Shown here: positions 1 through 8,324 of the stretch, in pieces | Layout: each line of letters starts with the position of its first letter | Position numbering within the stretch: position 1 is the stretch's first letter | NCBI RefSeq assembly: GCF_001439815.1 | Contig: NZ_JYLM01000001.1 | Span: forward strand, 186,001 to 250,000 | Direction of reading: 5' to 3' | DNA: 64,000 nucleotides | Source: Pseudomonas orientalis | GTDB taxonomy: Bacteria > Pseudomonadota > Gammaproteobacteria > Pseudomonadales > Pseudomonadaceae | The notes under the pieces: generated by a model | What the model saw: the letters and a program-made list of their open reading frames with translations, nothing else | What the model was told of the DNA's origin: nothing | The model's database searches: none | Program-made: the position numbers and the translations under genes

Positions 1-20
1 CGCGGAGCGTGGGAACGATC
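1..20. repeat. Edge fragment of a short intergenic palindromic repeat
   Basis: The first 20 bases carry the GCGTGGGAACGATC core that also occurs at about 14,882-14,911 and, as a full inverted pair, at about 58,161-58,192. It is one half of an intergenic palindrome; the other half would lie outside the window. Confidence 0.6.
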
Positions 21-34
21 AAGGCCGGCTCTCA

Positions 35-1867
35 TTAATCGATGCCAACAAACCCACCCGTCTGGTGCTGCCACAAACGTGCATACAGCCCGCCATGAGC
101 CAGCAGTTGGGCGTGGCTGCCGCTTTCGGCGATCTGGCCTTTCTCCAGTACCACCAGGCGGTCCATCCGCGCGATGGTCGACAGTCGGTGCGCAATCGCA
201 ATCACGGTCTTGCCCTGCATCAGGGTTTCCAGGCTCTCCTGGATCGCCGCTTCCACCTCGGAGTCCAGTGCCGAGGTGGCTTCGTCCATGATCAGGATCG
301 GCGCGTCTTTGAGCAGCACGCGGGCGATGGCGATCCGCTGGCGCTGGCCGCCGGAGAGTTTCACCCCACGCTCGCCCACATGGGCATCCAGCCCGGTACG
401 GCCTTCGGAATCCGACAGCAGCGGGATGAACTCGTCGGCGCGCGCCTTGTGCACGGCGGCCCAGAGTTCTTCGTCGGTGGCCTGCGGCTTGCCATACAGC
501 AGGTTGTCGCGGATCGAGCGGTGCAGCAGCGAGGTGTCCTGGGTGATCATGCCGATCTGCGCGCGCAGGCTTTCCTGGGCGACCTCGGCGATGTCCTGCC
601 CGTCGATCAGAATGCGGCCGCCTTGCAGGTCGTACAAGCGCAGCAGCAGGTTGACCAGGGTCGACTTGCCCGCGCCGGACGGACCGATCAGGCCGATCTT
701 TTCCCCGGCCTTGATTTCAAGGTTCAGGCCGCCAATGATCCCGCTCTGCTTGCCGTAGTGGAAATCCACCTGCTCGAAGCGCACCAGGCCATGGGGCACT
801 GTCAGGCGCGGGGCGTCGGTACGGTCGACCACTGCGAGCGGCTGGGCGATGGTCTTGAGGCCATCCTGCACGATGCCGATGTTTTCGAAAATGCCGTTGA
901 CCACCCACATGATCCAGCCGGACATATTGACGATGCGAATCACCAGGCCGGTGGCCAGGGCAATGGCGCCGACGGAAATCAGCGACTGCGTCCACAGCCA
1001 CAGGGCGAGGCCGGTGGTGGTGACGATCAGCAGGCCGTTCAGGACGGTGATGACCGCGTCCATGCTGGTGAGCACGCGCGCCGCCAGTTGGGTTTTTTCG
1101 GTTTGCTCGACAATCGCTTCCTTGGCGTATTCCTGCTCATTCTGCGTATGGGCAAACAGCTTCAAGGTGGTGATGTTGGTGTAGCCGTCGACGATGCGGC
1201 CCATGAGTTTGGAGCGTGCTTCGGAAGAGATCACCGAACGCTCCTTGACCCGCGGCACGAAGTAACGCAATGCCAGGCAGTAGCAGATGATCCAGATGAT
1301 CAACGGAATCATCAGTCGCCAGTCGGCCTCGGCGAACAACACCAGCGAGGTGATGGCATAGATCGACACGTGCCAGATGGCTTCCGCCGTTGCCACCGCA
1401 GAGTCACGCAATGAGTTGCCGGTTTGCATGATGCGTTGGGCAATGCGTCCGGCGAAATCATTCTGGAAGAAATTCAGGCTCTGCTTGAGCACATAGCTGT
1501 GGTTCTGCCAGCGGATCAGGCTGGTCATGCCGGGGTTGATGGTCTGGTGCACCAGCAAGTCATGCAGGCTGTTGAAGATCGGCCGCAGCAGCAGGGCGAC
1601 CACTGCCATCCAGATCAGCTCGGTGCTGTGCACCTGAAAGAAATTCGCGGGTGGCGTGCCCTGGGCCAGGTCGATGATGCGGCTCAGGTAACTGAACAGC
1701 GCGACCTCGATCAGTGCACCAATCAGGCCCACCACCAACAGCGCGGCAAAACACGGCCACACCTGGCGCAGGTAGTAGAGGTAGAAGGGCAGGACTTTAT
1801 CGGGCGGGGCCGCGCTGGGAGCATCGCGGAAGATGTCGATCAGTTGTTCAAAACGACGATAGAGCAT
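35..1867 (-). CDS. ABC exporter, fused permease/ATPase (MsbA/multidrug type)
   Basis: A 610-residue half-transporter in which an N-terminal six-helix membrane domain (roughly residues 25-335) is fused to a nucleotide-binding domain. The ATPase half shows Walker A GPSGAGKST near residue 395, signature LSGGQRQRIAIAR, Walker B ILIMDEATSALD and an H-loop IAHRLST, so all catalytic elements are present. Such proteins work as homodimers in the inner membrane and usually export lipids, drugs or peptides; the substrate cannot be read here. I chose the ATG at 1867 (MLYRRFEQ) over an upstream TTG that would add 20 basic residues. It lies 82 nt downstream of the cyclophilin gene on the same strand and may be cotranscribed with it. 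Confidence 0.9.
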   Translation of the reverse strand: MLYRRFEQLIDIFRDAPSAAPPDKVLPFYLYYLRQVWPCFAALLVVGLIGALIEVALFSYLSRIIDLAQGTPPANFFQVHSTELIWMAVVALLLRPIFNSLHDLLVHQTINPGMTSLIRWQNHSYVLKQSLNFFQNDFAGRIAQRIMQTGNSLRDSAVATAEAIWHVSIYAITSLVLFAEADWRLMIPLIIWIICYCLALRYFVPRVKERSVISSEARSKLMGRIVDGYTNITTLKLFAHTQNEQEYAKEAIVEQTEKTQLAARVLTSMDAVITVLNGLLIVTTTGLALWLWTQSLISVGAIALATGLVIRIVNMSGWIMWVVNGIFENIGIVQDGLKTIAQPLAVVDRTDAPRLTVPHGLVRFEQVDFHYGKQSGIIGGLNLEIKAGEKIGLIGPSGAGKSTLVNLLLRLYDLQGGRILIDGQDIAEVAQESLRAQIGMITQDTSLLHRSIRDNLLYGKPQATDEELWAAVHKARADEFIPLLSDSEGRTGLDAHVGERGVKLSGGQRQRIAIARVLLKDAPILIMDEATSALDSEVEAAIQESLETLMQGKTVIAIAHRLSTIARMDRLVVLEKGQIAESGSHAQLLAHGGLYARLWQHQTGGFVGID

Positions 1868-1949
1868 TAGGCTTGACGCCCGCCGTGCGGGCTCTCCTTT
1901 CAAATGCGCACGTCGCCTTGTGGGCAACGTGCGGAAGTTCCCGCGGACC

Positions 1950-2513
1950 TCAGTCGATGCGCTTGGCCGACTTGATCAAGACAGGATCGATTGGCACGTT
2001 CTGCATGCCTTGCTTGGTGGTGGTCTGCGAGTTGACGATCACATCAACCACGTCCATGCCCTTGACCACCTTGGCGAATACGGCGTAACCGGCATCGCGA
2101 CCCGGGTCGAGGAAGGCATTGTCGGCCACGTTGATGAAGAACTGGCTGGTGGCCGAGTTCGGGTCATTGGTGCGGGCCATGGACAAGGTGCCGCGAACGT
2201 TATGCAGGCCGTTGCTGGCTTCGTTCTTGATCGGTGCTTCGGTCGGCTTTTGCGACATCTGCTGGGTGAACCCGCCGCCCTGGACCATGAAGCCCGGGAT
2301 CACACGGTGAAAAATGGTGTTGGTGTAGAAGCCCTTGTCGACATAGGCGAGGAAATTCTTGGTGCTGATCGGCGCCTTGACCGGGTCGAGTTCGATTTCA
2401 ATGTCGCCATTGGTGGTGGAGATCAATACGTGGGGCGCCTTGGCGGGCTCGGCCGCCATCAGGTTGGCAGCGAACAGAACGGAACCGGCAAAGAAGGCGA
2501 TTTTTTTCAGCAT
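1950..2513 (-). CDS. ppiA: Periplasmic peptidyl-prolyl cis-trans isomerase, cyclophilin type
   Basis: A 187-residue cyclophilin with a signal peptide ([21 protein letters not shown]) that should place it in the periplasm, where it isomerises X-Pro bonds of folding envelope proteins. The cyclophilin core is intact: [13 protein letters not shown] contains the catalytic arginine, and GTLSMART followed by [10 protein letters not shown] forms the substrate groove. Length and architecture match bacterial PpiA. The next gene on the strand is the ABC exporter. Upstream lies only a decayed hydrolase fragment, so its promoter is probably within about 100 bp of 2513. Confidence 0.93.
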   Translation of the reverse strand: MLKKIAFFAGSVLFAANLMAAEPAKAPHVLISTTNGDIEIELDPVKAPISTKNFLAYVDKGFYTNTIFHRVIPGFMVQGGGFTQQMSQKPTEAPIKNEASNGLHNVRGTLSMARTNDPNSATSQFFINVADNAFLDPGRDAGYAVFAKVVKGMDVVDVIVNSQTTTKQGMQNVPIDPVLIKSAKRID

Positions 2514-2519
2514 GGGTCA

Positions 2520-2768
2520 GTGATCCTGGGTTGTGGGGTCGACGGTGTTTCGAGCAGGGTAGCGTTAAACACGTCGGGTTGATCCAAGGGCGTGGCATGG
2601 CGGGAATCTTCGATTACCACCAGTCGCGCGTAGGGCAGCAGTTTTACATAGTTTTCTACGTTGATGACCAGGGTTCGACAGGTGATTCTGGAACGTTGTT
2701 CCTGTCGCCACAGCCCACAATCGCGTCGAAGCGCGCGGGATTGAACCAGGCCATGGATAAACTCCGTT
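2520..2768 (-). pseudogene. Decayed C-terminal fragment of an alpha/beta hydrolase
   Basis: On the minus strand one frame reads CRTLVIN...LLPYARLVVIEDSRHATPLDQPDVFNATLLE. This has the spacing of an alpha/beta-hydrolase C-terminus: a TLVING-like strand, then a P-x-ARLVVI strand and the catalytic-His region with a TPLxQP motif. The segment between VIN and LLPYAR is much too short for an intact fold, the part upstream does not continue the fold in any frame, and no catalytic serine motif is present. I read it as a relic left after deletion and frameshift. It could instead be chance resemblance, but the match over about 40 residues is good. Confidence 0.45.
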
Positions 2769-3692
2769 TCAGGCTTGCCGGGGGGCCGCGAAGGGCGCAT
2801 CCAGCGGAGCGGTGTCAAAGGTGCGCAGCAATTCCACAAGGATCTGCGTCGCCGGCCCCAAGGGTTTGTCCTTGTTCGAATACAAATAGAACGTGGGGTG
2901 GCGGCTGCCGCCCTGTTCCAACGGCAGTTGCTTGAGCACGCCTTCGGCCAGTTCGCGCTCGATCATGTGCCGGGGCAACCAGGCAAACCCCAGGCCGCTG
3001 CCCACGAACGCGGCGGCGGTGGCCAGGCTGCCGACGGTCCAGCGCTGTTCGGCGCCGAGCCAACCCACATCCCGTGGTTGCTGGCGGCCGGAGTCTCGGA
3101 TGACCACCTGCATCTGGCTTTCCAGGTCCTGGAAGCTCAACTCGCGGTTCATGCGGTGCAACCCGTGTTCTGGATGGGCCACGGCGACGAATTCAACATC
3201 GCTCATTTCGGTGCCCAGGTAACCGGGAATGCTGAAACCGCAGATCGCGAGGTCGGCCACGCCTTCTATCAAAAGCTCCTCGACGCCGGACAATACCTCC
3301 TCACGCAAGCGTACCCGGCACCCTCGGCTCTGCGGCATGAAGGCGGTCAGGGCACGTACCAGGCGCGCGTTGGGATAGGCCGCGTCCACGACCAGGCGCA
3401 CTTCGGCCTCCCAGCCTTGTTCCATATGATGGGCGAGGTCTTCCAGCTGGCTGGCGTTTTTCACCAGTTGCCGCGAGCGGCGCAGCAGCACTTCACCCGC
3501 ATCGGTGAGGACCGCCTTGCGCCCGTCGATGCGCAGCAGCGGCACGCCGAGTTGGTCCTGCATGCGCGCCACGGTGTAGCTCACCGAGGACTGTGAACGG
3601 TGCAGCGCTTCGGCCGCCTGGGCGAAGCCGCCATGGTCGACCACGGCCTGCAATGTGCGCCATTGATCAAGGGTAACGCGGGGCGCTTTCAA
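2769..3692 (-). CDS. LysR-family transcriptional regulator
   Basis: A 307-residue LysR protein. The N-terminal winged helix-turn-helix covers about residues 7-65 (GFAQAAEALHRSQSSVSYTVARMQ), followed by a linker helix and a periplasmic-binding-like effector domain (about 92-295). The start is about 50 nt from the start of a small secreted protein on the other strand, the usual arrangement in which a LysR protein controls the divergent gene and itself. The azoreductase further right may belong to the same regulon. The effector is unknown. Confidence 0.88.
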   Translation of the reverse strand: MKAPRVTLDQWRTLQAVVDHGGFAQAAEALHRSQSSVSYTVARMQDQLGVPLLRIDGRKAVLTDAGEVLLRRSRQLVKNASQLEDLAHHMEQGWEAEVRLVVDAAYPNARLVRALTAFMPQSRGCRVRLREEVLSGVEELLIEGVADLAICGFSIPGYLGTEMSDVEFVAVAHPEHGLHRMNRELSFQDLESQMQVVIRDSGRQQPRDVGWLGAEQRWTVGSLATAAAFVGSGLGFAWLPRHMIERELAEGVLKQLPLEQGGSRHPTFYLYSNKDKPLGPATQILVELLRTFDTAPLDAPFAAPRQA

Positions 3693-3741
3693 GATGAGCT
3701 CCTCTTGTCCTAAGCTGGCGGTCCTTATTGGAGACTGCCGA

Positions 3742-4056
3742 ATGAGAAAATTGTGTTGTGTGTGGCTGGCGCTGCTGCCGATGAGCGCGTTTGCCTACCC
3801 CATCGACGTGACCAAAAAGATCGACGGCGTCAGCATCGACTACACCGCATCCGATGTGGACGGCGATATCAGCTCGATTCAGTTGAATAACTACGGCACT
3901 CAAGATGCGCTGTGCTCTGTCATCTTTACCAATGGCCCTGAAGCGCCGCGCCGACGCACCGTCAGCGTACCCGCAGGCAAAAGCACCCACACCACGGTCA
4001 AGTTCAACCGCGCAATCATCAAGATGCGCATTGCCCTGGCGTGCGCGCCGAAATAA
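3742..4056 (+). CDS. Small secreted protein of unknown function
   Basis: A 104-residue protein starting MRKLCCVWLALLPMSAFAYPID, which has a clear signal peptide with predicted cleavage after AFA. The mature part of about 86 residues contains two cysteines (DALCSV and ALACAPK) that could form a disulfide, and reads as a small beta-rich domain. I chose the ATG at 3742 because GGAGA precedes it and the signal peptide begins there. It is divergent from the LysR gene and upstream of azoR. I do not recognise a family with a known activity. Confidence 0.8.
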   Translation: MRKLCCVWLALLPMSAFAYPIDVTKKIDGVSIDYTASDVDGDISSIQLNNYGTQDALCSVIFTNGPEAPRRRTVSVPAGKSTHTTVKFNRAIIKMRIALACAPK

Positions 4057-4207
4057 AGCGACAGCGGAGCAGGCCTATAGGAATACTCCGCTTATAAACG
4101 AATTTATAGATGGGTTATAGCAGTTTTTTGCGCTTTTTAATCGAAGTGGCCATGGTTAATCTTTTCTGCATCGACTTACAGCATTTCCCGATGGAGCCTA
4201 CATAGCC

Positions 4208-4807
4208 ATGTCCAACGTTCTGATCATCGAAAGCAGCGCCCGCCAGCAGGATTCGATTTCCCGCCAACTGACCCGGCAGTTCATCAGCCAATGGCAGGCC
4301 ACCCACCCGGCCGATCAGATCAACGTACGCGACGTGGCGCTCAACCCGGTGCCTCACCTGGACGCCAACCTCCTGGGCGGCTGGATGAAACCTGCCGAAC
4401 AGCGCAGCGTGGTCGAAAAGGCTTCCCTGGACCGCTCCAACGAATTGACCGACGAACTGCTCGCCGCCGACGTATTGGTGATGGCGGCGCCGATGTACAA
4501 CTTCGCCATCCCCAGCACCCTCAAGGCCTGGCTGGACCATGTGTTGCGCGCCGGGGTGACCTTCAAGTACACCCCCACCGGGCCGCAGGGTTTGCTGACC
4601 GGCAAGCGCGCCATCGTGCTCACCGCCCGTGGCGGCATTCACACCGGCGCCACCTCGGACCACCAGGAACCTTACCTGCGCCAGGTCATGGCCTTTATCG
4701 GGATTCACGACGTCACTTTCATTCATGCCGAAGGGGTGAACCTGAGCGGCGATTTCCAGGAAAAAGGCATCAACGATGCCAAAGCCCTGCTTGCGCAGGT
4801 GGCTTGA
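4208..4807 (+). CDS. azoR: FMN-dependent NADH-azoreductase
   Basis: A 199-residue flavodoxin-like protein of the AzoR/acyl-carrier-phosphodiesterase family. It reduces quinones and azo bonds with NADH and FMN in the cytosol. Recognisable parts are the N-terminal SSARQQDSISR phosphate-binding loop, APMYNFAIPSTLKAWLDHVLRAGVTF, which contacts the flavin, and the TARGG turn near residue 140. Length is normal for the family. It ends about 100 nt before an intrinsic terminator. The LysR gene to the left may regulate it, which would fit quinone-responsive control, but no operator is evident. Confidence 0.92.
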   Translation: MSNVLIIESSARQQDSISRQLTRQFISQWQATHPADQINVRDVALNPVPHLDANLLGGWMKPAEQRSVVEKASLDRSNELTDELLAADVLVMAAPMYNFAIPSTLKAWLDHVLRAGVTFKYTPTGPQGLLTGKRAIVLTARGGIHTGATSDHQEPYLRQVMAFIGIHDVTFIHAEGVNLSGDFQEKGINDAKALLAQVA

Positions 4808-4913
4808 TCCTTTAATCGCCAGATAATCCGCCAGTGTTTATCTAGCGCCACGCAATCCCTTCAAGTACGCGTACCGAACCTCCCTTTGCACTTGTTGCTC
4901 CTGAGTGCTCCTG

Positions 4914-4948
4914 CCCGACTGCCGCTTCAGCGAGGTCGGGTTTTTTTT
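4914..4948 (+). terminator. Intrinsic terminator after azoR
   Basis: A CCCGAC stem pairs with GTCGGG across a 15-nt loop and runs directly into eight T residues, giving a rho-independent terminator for azoR before the EamA gene. Confidence 0.8.
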
Positions 4949-5010
4949 GCCTCGAGTTTCTTCAACCGTCGAAAAGCTTTAATGTCGCGCCCATTCGAAA
5001 CGAGGCGCAC

Positions 5011-5886
5011 ATGGGCTATCTACTGGTTGTCACCCTGATTCAGGCATTTTCCTTCAGCTTGATTGGCGAATACCTCGCCGGTCACGTCGACAGCTACTTC
5101 GCGGTACTGGTGCGTGTGGTACTGGCCGGGTTGATCTTTATTCCGCTGACCCGCTGGCGCTCGGTGGCACCGGCGTTCATGCGCGGCATGCTGGTCATCG
5201 GTGCGCTGCAATTCGGCGTGACCTACGTGTGCCTGTACCTGAGCTTCCGGGTACTGACGGTGCCGGAGGTGTTGCTGTTCACCATTCTCACACCGTTGCA
5301 CGTGACCCTGATAGAAGACGCGCTCAACCGGCGGTTCAATCCCTGGGCACTGGTCGCCGCGCTGGTGGCGGTGGCGGGCGCGGCGGTGATTCGCTTCGAC
5401 CAGATCACCCCGAACTTTCTGATGGGCTTTTTGCTGCTGCAACTGGCCAATTTCACTTATGCCGCCGGGCAAGTCATGTACAAGCATCTGGTGGCGCGCT
5501 ATCCGAGCGATCAGCCGCACTACCGGCGTTTCGGTTATTTCTACCTGGGTGCCTTGCTGGTGGTGTTGCCCGCGTTCCTGCTGTTCGGCAAGGCGGACTT
5601 TCTGCCTCAAGCGCCGTTGCAATGGGGCGTGCTGGTATTCCTGGGGCTGGTCAGCACCGCACTGGGCATGTACTGGTGGAATAAGGGGGCCTGCCTGGTC
5701 AATGGCGGCACCCTTGCGGTGATGAATAATCTGCATGTGCCGGTGGGGCTGCTGTTGAACCTGCTGATCTGGAACCAGCATGAGCCGCTGGGAAGGCTGG
5801 CCCTGGGCGGCCTGGTGATTCTGGCGGCGGTGGCGGTCAGTCGATTGGGTATCAAACCCGCCGCTGGCGTAAAGTCTGCGACCTGA
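5011..5886 (+). CDS. DMT-superfamily permease (EamA domain)
   Basis: A 291-residue membrane protein with about ten hydrophobic helices in two EamA repeats (approximately residues 2-135 and 145-285), the layout of drug/metabolite exporters such as YddG or RhtA-like amino-acid exporters. Conserved small helices such as LVAAVLVAVAGAAVI-type turns and the second-repeat signature STALGMYWWNKG are visible. The substrate is not readable. An Lrp/AsnC-type regulator follows after about 65 nt. That pairing is common for amino-acid exporters, so export of an amino acid is a reasonable inference. Confidence 0.87.
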   Translation: MGYLLVVTLIQAFSFSLIGEYLAGHVDSYFAVLVRVVLAGLIFIPLTRWRSVAPAFMRGMLVIGALQFGVTYVCLYLSFRVLTVPEVLLFTILTPLHVTLIEDALNRRFNPWALVAALVAVAGAAVIRFDQITPNFLMGFLLLQLANFTYAAGQVMYKHLVARYPSDQPHYRRFGYFYLGALLVVLPAFLLFGKADFLPQAPLQWGVLVFLGLVSTALGMYWWNKGACLVNGGTLAVMNNLHVPVGLLLNLLIWNQHEPLGRLALGGLVILAAVAVSRLGIKPAAGVKSAT

Positions 5887-5953
5887 GGGTGCCAGCGATG
5901 TGTGAGCGGTAATGAAAGTGTGTTATCGAAAGGAACGGTGTGGGGGTGGCAGA

Positions 5954-6370
5954 GTGGACAAGGTTGATGAACTGATAATAGCTGCCTTGAAGGATGACTC
6001 CCGCGTCAGCCTGGCGGAACTGGCGCGCCAGGTTCACAAGTCTCGAACCGCCGTGGAGTCGCGGGTTCAAAAACTGATCGAAAAGGGCATTATCCTGGGC
6101 TTTACCATCAACGTCGCTGAGGACGATCAAACCCTGCAATCGGCATTCTTGATGCTCAAGCTCAACGGTAGCAGCTGCCACCTGGTGTTCCCCAAAATCT
6201 ACCAGTATCGCGAGGTGGTGCAGGCCTATTCGTTGTTTGGCGACGTGGACATGATGCTTGAGGTGCGCTACCGCAATTTTGAAGAATTGATGGTGTTCAA
6301 GGAAAACCTGCTCAAGATCGAGCATGTGAATGAGGTGGTGGTCAACCCGGTGCTCAAGGCCTGGCGCTAG
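5954..6370 (+). CDS. Lrp/AsnC-family transcriptional regulator
   Basis: A 138-residue regulator with an N-terminal helix-turn-helix (DELIIAALKDDSRVSLAEL, then KSRTAVESRVQKL) and a C-terminal RAM ligand-binding domain. I chose the GTG at 5954 because GGGGGTGG lies just upstream and Lrp proteins normally begin right before the first helix; an ATG at 5912 would add 14 atypical residues. It follows the EamA transporter and converges with the SznF-like operon, ending 36 nt from it. It probably senses an amino acid and controls the neighbouring permease. Confidence 0.85.
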   Translation: MDKVDELIIAALKDDSRVSLAELARQVHKSRTAVESRVQKLIEKGIILGFTINVAEDDQTLQSAFLMLKLNGSSCHLVFPKIYQYREVVQAYSLFGDVDMMLEVRYRNFEELMVFKENLLKIEHVNEVVVNPVLKAWR

Positions 6371-6406
6371 CCGGTGCCGTCCGCGACGGCAGCGGCTGAC
6401 GCCCGA

Positions 6407-7090
6407 TCAGGCTGGCGCGTGGTCGTGGAAGGTTTCGAGAAAGTAATGGTTCAAGGCAGGCATTGTCTGGCGCAGGGTGTCCACGAATTCTGCGATGACC
6501 GTCTGGTTGAACGCCAGCGTCGTGTCCTCATGCCCCAGTACCACCACCAGCAGGCTGGACGATGCGTCCGTCAGCCTGAAGTCATGGGCATCGGCATCGA
6601 CTTTGCCGATGCTCGCCAAGGGCACGTCGCCGCAGGTATAGACGATGTCGCCGGCGGGGATCATCACGTCCTTTTTGGCAAACAGCGGACGGAACGCCCT
6701 CGGTGCAGGCGAACGCATGACGTGTATATCGTCCCGCTGATGATAGGTATGTACGCCTATGCTGACGCCGTGTCGGATTGCCACGGCGTTATAGGCGTCG
6801 ACGACGTTATTGATGGGGCGCACACCGTTGGCGATCAAGCGCCGCAGCAGTTTTTCATTGGCGCTGACGGTGTTGGTGTAGCCGAGCTTTTCAAGCTGGC
6901 GGGCAAATCCTTCGTAAACGGGGTTCGACTCCAGTTCGTTGAGGCGTGAGGCCACGTGGTTCAAGTTGCTTTGCAGGAGACTGACGAAACTCGGGTCGTC
7001 AGACACGCTGATGTTTTCGACAACGGCGGCGCACGCATTATTGAGGCCCAGGTCGAGGGCAGACTGTTGAATGATCAAACGACTTTTCAT
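6407..7090 (-). CDS. B3/B4 (PheRS-beta-like) domain protein
   Basis: A 227-residue protein. Residues about 45-170 match the B3/B4 domain of phenylalanyl-tRNA synthetase beta: NPVYEGFARQLEKLGY, then LLRRLIANGVRPINNVVDAYNAVAIRHGVSIG, then an IPAGDIVYTCG hairpin. In PheRS this domain hydrolyses mischarged Tyr-tRNA(Phe), and free-standing homologues are thought to act on amino acids or aminoacyl-tRNA. The start at 7090 lies 4 nt after the ATP-grasp stop. It is the last gene of the five-gene operon headed by the SznF-like enzyme. A role in product self-resistance (trans-editing) or in amino-acid binding for biosynthesis is inference. No synthetase catalytic domain is present. Confidence 0.8.
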   Translation of the reverse strand: MKSRLIIQQSALDLGLNNACAAVVENISVSDDPSFVSLLQSNLNHVASRLNELESNPVYEGFARQLEKLGYTNTVSANEKLLRRLIANGVRPINNVVDAYNAVAIRHGVSIGVHTYHQRDDIHVMRSPAPRAFRPLFAKKDVMIPAGDIVYTCGDVPLASIGKVDADAHDFRLTDASSSLLVVVLGHEDTTLAFNQTVIAEFVDTLRQTMPALNHYFLETFHDHAPA

Positions 7091-7094
7091 ACCC

Positions 7095-8321
7095 TCAGCT
7101 CCATAGCTTCTTGCGCAGAAGGTCGGTGCTGGCATCCAGCTGTTGCGTGCTTGGGTGCTGCAACCAGAACAGCCCGGGGCAGGTGGCGAAGTCGATCGTG
7201 ACCGGTGTGGTGTCGCCCGGGCTGATGAAGAAGCGATGGCCGCAGTAGGCTTCATCCAGCATCGCGCTCTGCAGGGCCTGGGGGGAAGGGGCGGTAAAGG
7301 TGCGGCGCTCATCGGAACAGAAAAAGCCGATGCGACCATGGCTGATCTCGCGTGCAGCGCCGGCCGGCGGGCGAGGCCGGCCGAGGTAGCTGTCGATGGC
7401 CAGCGACAGCAGGTCCGGCTGGTACACCTGTTGAAACAGCAGTGGCGCGATGCCGCCATGCAAGCGGCCGCCCGCCTCAATCATCACCGGGCCCGTGTCG
7501 GACCAGATGATTTCCATATGAATCGGACCGATCTCGATGCTCAAGGCCGCCGCTGCCTGACGGGCGTAGTCGATCAAGGGTTGCAGCGCTTGTGCCTGGG
7601 GATCGAGGGTGTCCAGGCTTTCGTAGACAAACTTGCTGCCGTTTCTGTGGATCTTGGTGTATTTGCACACCGTGGCGATGGTGTACTCGCCGTCAAAGGC
7701 GACCATGTCCACCACGTACTCCGGGCCCGACACGAACGGCTGCACGATAAACCCGAGGTTGAACTCCCCAAGGTCGTTTTTCTGCCGCCAGGCCGCATTG
7801 TTCAAGGCGGCTTCCACTTCGTGTTTGCCCTGGGCGAATACCACGCCTTCGGTGGCGGCGGAATTGAGTGGCTTGACCACGTAGGTGGCGGCTTCCTCCA
7901 GTGATTCAACCACCGCCCGAATGCGGCTTGGCGAACTCAGCAGTTGGGACGCAATGTTCGCCAATCCCTTGTTCTTGAGCGCTTGCTGCATGGAAAACTT
8001 GTTGCGCCGCAGGTCGCTGGTGATGCGGCTGTTGCCTGCAATACGCAGCACTTCTGTGAGGTAATCGGTGAGGTAGATTGCGGTTTCGCAGCCTGCGATC
8101 ACCGCGCTCAATGACAGTTTCTCCAGGGTTTCCAGCAAGCTTTCTTCCCAGTGGTAAACCTCTTCGAAATCTTCCCTGATCAGGTCATCGGTGAAGTGCC
8201 TGGGCAAGGTGTCGGTGGAAATCACCGCGATACATTTCACGCCCTGGGCCTTGAATAACGGGGCGTAGAGTTTACCGGTGGAGAACGGATCGACGATCAG
8301 TACGGTTTGCAATTGAGGCAT
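7095..8321 (-). CDS. ATP-grasp ligase (L-amino-acid-ligase-like)
   Basis: A 408-residue ATP-grasp enzyme. Visible elements are an N-terminal Rossmann-like pre-ATP-grasp segment (QTVLIVDPFSTGKLYAPLF), the ATP-binding strand YVVKPLNSAATEGVVF, the FIVQPFVSGPEYVVDMV hinge and the metal-binding HMEIIW...GPVMIEAGGRLHGG region. This pattern is typical of ligases that activate a carboxylate as acyl phosphate and join it to an amine, as in dipeptide and peptide-antibiotic synthesis. It sits in the middle of the SznF-like operon, starting 3 nt after the MFS stop. I infer that it couples an amino acid to the oxidised product or a precursor; substrates are unknown. Confidence 0.85.
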   Translation of the reverse strand: MPQLQTVLIVDPFSTGKLYAPLFKAQGVKCIAVISTDTLPRHFTDDLIREDFEEVYHWEESLLETLEKLSLSAVIAGCETAIYLTDYLTEVLRIAGNSRITSDLRRNKFSMQQALKNKGLANIASQLLSSPSRIRAVVESLEEAATYVVKPLNSAATEGVVFAQGKHEVEAALNNAAWRQKNDLGEFNLGFIVQPFVSGPEYVVDMVAFDGEYTIATVCKYTKIHRNGSKFVYESLDTLDPQAQALQPLIDYARQAAAALSIEIGPIHMEIIWSDTGPVMIEAGGRLHGGIAPLLFQQVYQPDLLSLAIDSYLGRPRPPAGAAREISHGRIGFFCSDERRTFTAPSPQALQSAMLDEAYCGHRFFISPGDTTPVTIDFATCPGLFWLQHPSTQQLDASTDLLRKKLWS

Positions 8322-8324
8322 TCC

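Noticed and set aside
65..1414. 449-codon plus-strand ORF opposite the ABC exporter
   Set aside because: The minus-strand gene has all ABC motifs. The opposing frame is a high-GC shadow rich in Gln, His and Arg.
2507..2839. 110-codon ORF containing the hydrolase relic as an intact gene
   Set aside because: It overlaps the 3' end of the LysR gene on the same strand, begins in shadow sequence, and holds only a fragment of the hydrolase fold.
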